The notes beneath the pieces are model-generated. The model did not search any database. It had not been told where the DNA came from and saw only the letters and a list, made by a program, of their open reading frames with translations. Position numbers and translations under genes: made by a program. From Nectonema munidae (taxonomy: Eukaryota > Nematomorpha > Nectonematoida > Nectonematidae): DNA of 64,000 nt. Positions 57,052 through 64,000 of the stretch are shown here, one piece after another; positions within the stretch are counted from its first letter, which is position 1; each line of letters begins with the position of its first letter. The stretch is taken from assembly GCA_030549495.1 (NCBI GenBank), contig JAUIRK010001052.1, positions 248,001 to 312,000 of the forward strand, given 5' to 3'.

Positions 57052-59604
57052 CTACCTTTTTTCAAAGCAAATAGGACACAAGATTTTTGAATTTTGATCT
57101 GAATAAGATGAAATCTTGAGGCATTGAGCATGGAAAGTATGAGAACAGTTGAAAACAAAAAGTTGATTTTCAGTATCTAAAGACTGCTTAACGATCTTCT
57201 CATTACAAGAGTTACACGATTTGGATGAAAGAATAGGCACGCCTCTTTTTGCCAAGTTTGAGCGCTTTTCTATCAAAGCATACAAGTCATTGAAAATAGC
57301 CTTGAGGCAGTCATCTTTTAACGCAACTTGTAGCTGAAAATCGTGTAGAATCTTGGCTAAACAATTTTTAAGGTTAGCAATATTCATGCCGATTGGAATC
57401 TGCCTTATTAAAATCAACGGATCAATCTGACTTCCAATATTTTGTAGAAGAATACTTATATGCTCAGCATTATCACTACACATGATTATTAGATCTTTCC
57501 ACAACTCTTTTTCACTATTTTCTTCACAAAATTTGATAGCCATTTCTATATTGCCTAGTTTTTCTACTATCAACTGCAGCGCCTCTTGCATACACCCTAA
57601 GCGAGTATACAAAAATATAGCTTCTTCATTTAAATTATGATTTAAGCAAATAGTTAGTGCCGTTTGGAGAGAAAAATGTTGGCTATTTTTAAGAAAGTGA
57701 AATAATTTTCGGGGAGAAAATTGGGCATATAGCTCAATTTGCAAGTCATGATAATCTTTGCCAAACTCAGATTCTGTTTCAAATAACTTATCAAGATACT
57801 GCCATAGTACATTTGGGTGGGTTTTGAGTTGCGTTACGATCGAATCTATATTAAGCCTTTCTTTGCTTTCAATTAAAAGTTCTAAAGTTTTATCTACACT
57901 TATTTGCAAAAGATCTGGAACTTTTTCTCCAGCAAGATAATACAAAGAATACAACTTCACAAGTTCGTAAACTTCTTCACATTTTAAAGAGATGTATATA
58001 CTAAACGCCTTGTTGTACTGCTTTTCTATCACATGCAAAACTGCTAAAGACTTTTGCAGTTGGATATTTGACGTATTTTGACACAATTTATCGATGACCA
58101 TGTTAATTAACACTGAAGTTTCATATAGTGAAGAAGGCCAAGATTTAACGATGTTTAGAAAAGTGGAATGATTTTGTACTAAAAAATATTCTAATATTAG
58201 CATGTAAGTCGAAGACTTCAAGGTGTGCTTTTTTTCAACGGGTATTAAGGAAACTAGTAAGTCTAATTTTTTGAACTTAATAAACCTAGAAATCAAAATA
58301 CACCAAAATTCTTCTTGGAATTTATTACAAATGGAAATAATCTTGACAATTTTTTCAAAATCTTTAACACTTAGAAAAAAATTTATACAGATTTGTGCAA
58401 CAGAAGAGCAAGAAAATCTTTGAAGAAAATTAGCATTACTGCTCTTTACAACTTCTTCCAAAGCTTCGTCAAACATCTTATTTTCTAGCAACCAGTCGAT
58501 ACGATCATCTAAAGTTCTGGTCTTGGCAATTACGATGTCTTTGGAGTTGGCGATAAAAGCCAACCCTTCCTCCGCCAAATACTCAATCAAGTAACTAACT
58601 CTCTCCGCCGTTTGCCATTCTTTCATAGAAAGCGCATCATTACAAACATCCTCAAAGGCATTGGTGTGTGTTTTAACAATGTGAAGCTGTGGACGATACA
58701 CAATTTTAAGCAAATCCTCCTCTGTATTATTTCTTTCTCCATCTACGACACTTTCAGTCTTTTTGAGTGGGAATGCGATTAAAACAATATCATTGAAATA
58801 AGGAGCTATACCATAAATGCCAAAGTCTGTTGAAAACATTTCCACTATTTCAATATATTTTGTATGACTAATGATCGGAGATTCTTCGACCTTATCAACG
58901 ACAGCACAAATCCTTACTTTAGTTTTGTGCGCAATAAAAAAAGTTGTCTCATTTTTCCAACAAATATAGCAGGGGTAAGATGACCTTGCTCCATTTTCAC
59001 CATTAGTTAAATTAATGGACGATAGTATTGTATTACTATTAAAGTCATAAACCTTAACCTGTAAAGCGCTTGCCCAAACTAAGTACTTGCAATTCCATCT
59101 CAGAGATTGTATGTTCTGAAGACCTTTTTCAATCACACTAATAGAATGTCCAAAAAAAGTCTTCTCCAATAAAAGCAAGTTATGGTGTGCTACAACACAA
59201 TGCTTAGAGTTAATACCCTTGTTCACACTGTATTTGGGATTAATTGCAGCCATCTTTAAATCAAATTCAAAATGATGGGTGAAGTTAGCGCTTGAATCAT
59301 AAAGTCCCCAAATTTTGAGTCTGCCATCATGAGATGCACTACAAACATGCTCACCCAGATCATCAATAGTGATGGAGTTTATGGTGGATGTATGCTTTGC
59401 GGTTTCATTCTGATTAATTAAATTTCCTTGGTGATCTACGACGAGAATATGACCAAGAGATGTTCCAACAACCAAAAATTTGGTATGACTGCTTAAACAT
59501 GTAATGGAATCGTTTTTAAGAGCTTTTTGAAGATCATTGCCGACACGTTCATACTTTAATTTAGGTTCTGCATCCACTTCCACATCAAATTTATTAGAAT
59601 CCAT
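57052..59604 (-). CDS. VPS41: HOPS complex subunit VPS41
   Basis: Tethering subunit of the HOPS complex on late endosomes and lysosomes; it binds Rab7/Arl8-type GTPases through its N-terminal propeller. One uninterrupted frame of 850 residues, almost the human length (about 854). The N-terminal third shows WD40-like repeats (for example TSTINSITIDDLGEHVCSAS then HDGRLKIW). The middle is a helical solenoid with a clathrin-heavy-chain-type repeat (about 570-750). The C-terminus is a RING-type finger, residues about 797-847: SCNSCNEK, then FNCSHTFHAQCLK and ILCPICFEKR, with paired Cys and His intact. The start gives MDSNKFDVEVDAEPKLKYER, whose LKYER matches the family opening. Lack of introns is striking for a gene that has many in other animals. 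The next gene upstream, ZNHIT6, is on the same strand 2.7 kb away. Confidence 0.93.
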   Translation of the reverse strand: MDSNKFDVEVDAEPKLKYERVGNDLQKALKNDSITCLSSHTKFLVVGTSLGHILVVDHQGNLINQNETAKHTSTINSITIDDLGEHVCSASHDGRLKIWGLYDSSANFTHHFEFDLKMAAINPKYSVNKGINSKHCVVAHHNLLLLEKTFFGHSISVIEKGLQNIQSLRWNCKYLVWASALQVKVYDFNSNTILSSINLTNGENGARSSYPCYICWKNETTFFIAHKTKVRICAVVDKVEESPIISHTKYIEIVEMFSTDFGIYGIAPYFNDIVLIAFPLKKTESVVDGERNNTEEDLLKIVYRPQLHIVKTHTNAFEDVCNDALSMKEWQTAERVSYLIEYLAEEGLAFIANSKDIVIAKTRTLDDRIDWLLENKMFDEALEEVVKSSNANFLQRFSCSSVAQICINFFLSVKDFEKIVKIISICNKFQEEFWCILISRFIKFKKLDLLVSLIPVEKKHTLKSSTYMLILEYFLVQNHSTFLNIVKSWPSSLYETSVLINMVIDKLCQNTSNIQLQKSLAVLHVIEKQYNKAFSIYISLKCEEVYELVKLYSLYYLAGEKVPDLLQISVDKTLELLIESKERLNIDSIVTQLKTHPNVLWQYLDKLFETESEFGKDYHDLQIELYAQFSPRKLFHFLKNSQHFSLQTALTICLNHNLNEEAIFLYTRLGCMQEALQLIVEKLGNIEMAIKFCEENSEKELWKDLIIMCSDNAEHISILLQNIGSQIDPLILIRQIPIGMNIANLKNCLAKILHDFQLQVALKDDCLKAIFNDLYALIEKRSNLAKRGVPILSSKSCNSCNEKIVKQSLDTENQLFVFNCSHTFHAQCLKISSYSDQNSKILCPICFEKR

Positions 59605-61018
59605 AATAAATTATTTTATACGAATTGTATTATAAGGAAATGAAGGGATCGTTTAGTTAAAAGTTATCTATTGAGAGATATTTATCTATAAAGTCTGTCA
59701 AATATAAAATAAGAAAGATTAGAAATTTTATAGTCAACAATTCATTATTACAACTTTGAGATGTGTGTAAGTGTCGTCGTAATTAAATATTTTTTCTTAT
59801 TGAATAAGTGATGATGATGGGCTTAATAAAAATCGCCTGTTTGAATAAATTAACGCTCAGAAACTTATAATCATCAAAATGAATTTATCTTGAAATTTAT
59901 TTATGATAAACTTGGAACCGTGGTTCCCAAACATTCTTGGCCGTGACACTAAATATAATATAGGAGTAGCTCGGCTAAGCTAAATGAGTGTACGTACATA
60001 CAACATGTAGTACTAATTACCATTAATTTTAATTTATTACACATGTACCGTATTTTTGGATTATAAGCCGGCATTTTTTTTTTCAAGAAATTCCAAGCCT
60101 CGACCTATCGTGCACCTCGACCTATATAAGGATTTTCAGAGGAAAAATAAAATACTGGTAATATATGAGAAACGTTAAATCATCGATATAAACGTTGTTA
60201 CAAACTCTATTTAATGTGAGCGTTGTGTTATCTTGTTGCCATAGTGCGTTCCTATATTGTTTAATTTAGTAAGTCTTTCGCTCCACCAATAATTTTCAGT
60301 TTTATATCTTTTTTATATCATTTAAAGACTTGTTTGTCTTGTGAGTAAACTTTCCATATTACTTTACTTGTTTACGGTTGAGTTTCAGACACAAATTCTA
60401 TCAAAATAAAATTTAAAAATTATAAAAAAAGGATCCCCCTTCCAATAATTTTAAGTATGTGCGCCCCTGATCTGAAGATGTTATTGATATTTATTATGGA
60501 AATTGTAACTCTTTATCTAAATTATTCCATTTAGAACGATCTTTTAAATTTCCAGTGAACTCACACAATTAAATAAAGACAGCGAAACCAACTAAAAATA
60601 TCTTGTTTTGACATTATAAATATACATATCGATGACATAGTTTTGCACACATATGGAGTTTACACAGTACACGCTGATATCTTACGCTTTTCTGCAGATT
60701 TTGGCTAAAAATCAGCAATCAAACTAATATTTCACATTGACTTATATATAGAGCAAAGAATAACGCACTTTTATTGAGTGAATGTGTTACTAACACACAA
60801 ATTTTTGAATAAACTTTCAAAGGGAGCAAATGAAAAATAAACAAATTTTCATAAAATGAAGCTAAGATTATTACATGATATGGTAGTCAAGTGAGAAAAC
60901 TAAAAAAAATTCCCATTGGTAACATTCAATCTACTTCATTTCTCAAGTGAGATTATCTAAAGGGTGCTTGATTTTGGTTGCTAGGTAGCTAGTATAGCAT
61001 TGATCGTAAGAGGAAAAA
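59605..61018. other. Spacer upstream of VPS41 with repeat ends
   Basis: Two repeat ends are seen. Near 60048-60125, TACCGTATTTTTGGATTATA followed by AGCCGGC and two CCTCGACCTAT words is like MITEs widespread in animals. At 60434-60472 a right end GCGCCCCTG repeats the one at 31880-31888. No gene is seen; the VPS41 promoter should lie at the lower end. Confidence 0.45.
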
Positions 61019-61780
61019 GGAGTAGAGCTTTTTCATCGTCTTTAGTCGGAATTGAGTCCAAAATATTGAATATTTCCAAGTTTTGTTTCTGAACTTAATT
61101 TTCCTGGATGTCTCTATAAGTTGTAGAAACATCGAATATCTTAACAAAATTCAATGATGTTTACACTTAAAGCATTCATGATTTAGCTCTATGCTTTTTT
61201 ATGCCAAAATTTTGTGTATAAAAGCTGCCTATTTATTCATAAAGGATTTTTAGATGATCTTTGAAAATATTTTTGATCTGAGAAAGGGATATATCACATA
61301 ATTCTTCTAGCACAGCACATAGTTCTGGAAAGCCTGAAGTTTTTGCTTTAGCCAACCTTTCTTTCTAAAGAGCAAAGTTTTTTCTGGATGAGACGATTTT
61401 TTGAGGAATGCGCAACAGAGTATGATTTCCGCAAAGCAGGCCTGAATTCGTTCAAGCGCATGAAGATGTTGCCGAACTAAGCAAATTTTGCCATCCAAGC
61501 AACGTGAACCAGTCTGAAAATATACGATCTTTTTCACATATTTCAGTTTCAGTTCAAAAACTCTTCCAAGAATCATTCCTCAAGATAGCCAACGGACATC
61601 AGAGTGGAGCAGCAAGTTTTGACGATGTGTTCCCATCACTTCAAACATTTTTTGGAAAACACCTAAATTTAAAGCCCTGACCTTGACAAAATTCAAAATT
61701 TGCATGATATCGTTTAGAACTCCATTTAGGCCTGGTTTGAAGTAATAGTAAGGTTTTCTCGATGTAAAAATAGTAAATGA
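61019..61780 (-). pseudogene. hAT transposase fragment, ZBED5/GTF2IRD2-like
   Basis: On the - strand it reads FCQGQGFKF or, in the next frame, NFVKVRALNLGVFQKMFEVM, then LLHSDVRWLS, a stop, and GMILGRVFELKLKYVKKIVY in the frame 61307-61576. KSRALN..IF....E....LL.HTEVRWLSRG is the central hAT signature of this group. The N-terminal half and the C-terminal domain are not found, and the tail has diverged. It is a dead fragment between VPS41 and ZNHIT6. Confidence 0.65.
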
Positions 61781-62277
61781 TTATAACATCAGGAGTCCTG
61801 TTTTAATGAAAGTAACAAAATTCAGACCACTTGACACCATTGATGAACTCTATCAGTGCACACTGCAAAACAATTCAACTAATCGAAACCATTGCAATCA
61901 ATTCAACTAATCAATTTTTATCATTGTCTTCGCCAATATATATATACAAATTATAGTGGGGGTTTCTGGAATGACAGAGCTCTGGGAGCTACAACCTAAT
62001 TATAGTAAATTAAGTAGAAACGAAATAAAGTTTAAATATATATAACAAAAATTTCCAGGCATAAAAGAAACTAAAAATAGATTAGATTATGTGCCAAAAT
62101 GAAAGTATATTTAATGTTTAAATCTATTTTTTTTTTGAAAATAGATAGTTTTATTAAAGTTTAAGTGATTTGTAAAAAAAATTAAAGAAACCCATTATAA
62201 AGCAAAAAATAAGAATATGATTGGAATCAAAATAAAACAAAAGTATGCTTTTTATTAATGAAAAGTACACTTTAATC
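61781..62277. other. Spacer downstream of ZNHIT6
   Basis: AT-rich. It contains the words CAATTCAACTAATC twice near 61873-61912, a short local repeat. No gene. Confidence 0.4.
62251..62256 (-). terminator. ZNHIT6 polyadenylation signal
   Basis: AATAAA on the - strand, 22 bp after the ZNHIT6 stop. Confidence 0.6.
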
Positions 62278-63285
62278 TCAAATATCTTGCTGAAAAAATT
62301 TATAGGAAGATGCATTTTCAGGCAAAATGACATAAAATATGGGAAATTCGAGAATAACTTTTCGAAACAAATTTTCTCTAAGAGTGAAGCATGGATCGAC
62401 TTTGTGCCATGAATAATTCTGACACTTTTTATCTTGATTCTTTAAAAGAAATAACAAATCATGGAAAGGCGTGTTGAAGTAGGTGCTCAAAAGTGATTTG
62501 TGCTGCAAACTGACTTTTGAAACATCCAAATAAGTGTCTAAACAATCTTTCAATAAGGTATCTTCTGACAATCGTTCAGCATGGAAAGAAGCATTTGCAG
62601 AGGGGAAAACGCACTTCACATGCCACAAAATTTTCTTTATTGAAACGTCATAAAAGGTAGAGTTTTTCATGTGCACAGACAAGCCATAGGAAGCAAACTT
62701 CAAAATAACTTTCCTCTTTCTCGCTTGTTCCAGCAAAACTTGCATTCTCCTTGAAGTTTTATTTTTAGGTTTAATTGAAGGGATGCGAGATTTCGCGAGG
62801 AACAAATCGCGATTAATTTCTTCTAAAAAGCGATAATCACTTAGCATCGTTAGGTCGTCCATCTTTTTAAGAGGAATGAACTTCGTTCGATCTCTCACCC
62901 CACTACAAGAACGCATCATCTTGTGTTTTTTAACGCAATGCAAAGAGCATGTAAAATCTTGGCACCTTGGACAGCAGTACTTATACAAACTTTCTTCACA
63001 AACACTGCATAGCTTATGTTTGTCAATGTCCATTGATTTTTTTCTCAATCGAGTTGAATCACATGTCTTCGAGTATTCTTTCAATGTAATGGTTTTTTTG
63101 GAAAGTTGTTCAGAAGAAAAGAAAAAATTTTCTTTCCTATCGTCGTCATCGTTTTCATCAGGAGACTCTTCATCATGCTCTATTTCGTTAAAAGCTTCCC
63201 CTTTCATCGAGATTTTTTGCGTTGTGGCCTCCACCTCAAAAGGGTTTGGAAGTCTTTTATTCATTGAAAAAACAGCTAAAAACAC
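62278..63285 (-). CDS. ZNHIT6: Box C/D snoRNA protein 1 (HIT zinc finger)
   Basis: Assembly factor for box C/D snoRNPs in the nucleus (BCD1), needed to load NOP58 and build U3 and other snoRNAs. The frame has up to 335 residues without introns. The HIT-type zinc finger is complete at about 93-127: C93, C96, C105, C108, C113, C117, H121, C127. After it RDRTKFIPLKKMDDLTMLSD followed by YRFLEEINR matches the block that follows the finger in BCD1 proteins. The N-terminus is acidic (EHDEESPDENDDDDRKE). The true start may be the eighth codon (63264): an acceptor-like TTTTTAG lies between the two ATGs at 63276, so the upstream MFLAVFS would be intronic or leader sequence. It is shorter than human (about 470), mostly at the N-terminus. 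Confidence 0.9.
   Translation of the reverse strand: MFLAVFSMNKRLPNPFEVEATTQKISMKGEAFNEIEHDEESPDENDDDDRKENFFFSSEQLSKKTITLKEYSKTCDSTRLRKKSMDIDKHKLCSVCEESLYKYCCPRCQDFTCSLHCVKKHKMMRSCSGVRDRTKFIPLKKMDDLTMLSDYRFLEEINRDLFLAKSRIPSIKPKNKTSRRMQVLLEQARKRKVILKFASYGLSVHMKNSTFYDVSIKKILWHVKCVFPSANASFHAERLSEDTLLKDCLDTYLDVSKVSLQHKSLLSTYFNTPFHDLLFLLKNQDKKCQNYSWHKVDPCFTLRENLFRKVILEFPIFYVILPENASSYKFFQQDI
63276..63283 (-). promoter_or_regulatory. Splice-acceptor-like site before ZNHIT6 start
   Basis: On the - strand GTGTTTTTAG is followed by CTGTTTTTTCA and ATG. The same AG-CTG-to-ATG layout occurs before PHF12. Confidence 0.35.
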
Positions 63286-63791
63286 GAAGGAACTTAATCA
63301 TCTTTATATTTAATAAGATACGTGATTTTTAAACTTAAAAATGAGCCTGGGATCAAAGGCTATAGGTACTGAAAAAAGTATCATATGAGATGAAACTGCC
63401 TATTATTACCAAACTAGAACAAACCTTTTCATTTTTCGAAGAAAAAAAAGGAAAGCTCCTTTGTTCGGCTAAAAAAAAGTAAAGAGACATCCGATCAAAG
63501 ACCCTCTTATCCAAAAATCAGAATAATAAAAGCTTGACAGCAATAGCAATCCTAAAATGGGAACAATCGAACATAAAAAAGAATCCCAATCCCTATGCAT
63601 TTTCAAAAGAGGTATTTTTAAGGAAGCTTGTTTGGTTTGCGACTCCTTATTGGCTAAATGAGGCAACACACTTAATGAGTTAAGGGTGTTGCCTCATCCG
63701 AAACCCATCGAACATACTTGTTAGAAAAGTTTTCTCTTACCTGGTAAGAAAACGAATAGTAGTAAAAAAAAATTAATGAAACCAATTGTTA
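63286..63791. other. Spacer upstream of ZNHIT6
   Basis: No gene. A local inverted repeat near 63650-63700 (GGCAACACACTTAA... and ...TTAAGGGTGTTGCC) can form a stem-loop. Confidence 0.45.
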
Positions 63792-63795
63792 TTAA

Positions 63796-63915
63796 CCGGT
63801 TAACGACCTAAGTCGACTTCACAAAAATGTGAATCGCCTGCGTTTATTAATGCTTTTTAATACAAATCGTCTGCTTTACATTAGATATCGTCTGATTAAT
63901 TTGGTCGTTAACCGG
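63796..63915. mobile_element. piggyBac-type MITE, copy 3 (TTAA target)
   Basis: TTAA lies on both sides (63792-63795 and 63916-63919). The 13-bp ends CCGGTTAACGACC are identical. The 120-bp body shares TGTGAATCG(C/T)CTGCGTTT, ATGCTTTTTAATACAAATC and TAGATATCGTCTGATTA with copy 1 at 18271, in the same order. Confidence 0.9.
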
Positions 63916-63944
63916 TTAATATTCATGCATTTCAGATCCAATTA

Positions 63945-64000
63945 CAGTCAAACTTGCTTTATCTCAATTAAACGACCGCCTATTTATAACGACCATTTAT
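63945..64000. mobile_element. Start of a second Tigger-like element, cut by window end
   Basis: Just after TA at 63943-63944 the sequence reads CAGTCAAACTTGCTTTATCT then CAATTAAACGACC, very close to the ends of the element at 2649-4688 and to Tigger ends in general. The rest lies beyond the window. Confidence 0.6.

Noticed and set aside
62876-63313. 145-codon + strand frame
   Set aside because: It lies antisense over ZNHIT6, whose zinc finger and family blocks prove the - strand is coding.

Overview
This window is animal nuclear DNA. It is very AT-rich, carries spliced genes with GT..AG introns, and is packed with dead DNA transposons (Tigger/pogo, Tc1, hAT, piggyBac, MULE), MITEs and tRNA-derived SINEs. 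Gene content and texture fit an invertebrate. A parasitic copepod such as a sea louse is my guess from overall texture only; nothing here proves it.

Six host genes can be supported. On the + strand are PHF12 (9.8-11.6 kb, no introns) and cytosolic methionyl-tRNA synthetase MARS1 (15.4-34.2 kb). I rebuilt MARS1 as 15 phase-compatible exons giving about 870 residues. On the - strand are methionyl-tRNA formyltransferase MTFMT (45.6 to 41.0 kb, five exons found), the TFIIIC subunit GTF3C6 (49.0 to 45.7 kb, two exons), VPS41 (59.6 to 57.1 kb, no introns) and the box C/D snoRNP factor ZNHIT6/BCD1 (63.3 to 62.3 kb, no introns).

Layout: 1-9.8 kb holds no host gene that I can see, but has a SINE with 13-bp target duplications, a Tigger with both ends, and a hAT/Tc1 chimera. 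9.8-34.2 kb holds PHF12 and MARS1; the MARS1 introns hold at least ten transposon-derived insertions, including one GC-rich retroelement fossil. 34.2-40.9 kb is a piggyBac relic split by a hAT, followed by a duplicated AT-rich segment and a foldback MITE. 40.96-49.0 kb is the tail-to-head pair GTF3C6-MTFMT, whose stop and start codons are only 13 bp apart. 49-57 kb is a piggyBac with both ends and a hAT relic. 57-63.3 kb is VPS41 and ZNHIT6 with another hAT relic between them. The last 200 bp hold a TTAA-flanked MITE and the start of a second Tigger-like element.

Three neighbouring genes act on tRNA: GTF3C6 (Pol III transcription), MARS1 (charging with methionine) and MTFMT (formylation of mitochondrial Met-tRNA). 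ZNHIT6 (snoRNP assembly) is a fourth RNA-biogenesis gene. The tight GTF3C6/MTFMT spacing, and AG acceptor-like sites just upstream of several start codons, make polycistronic transcription or trans-splicing worth testing. I found no CRISPR array, rRNA or canonical stand-alone tRNA gene.
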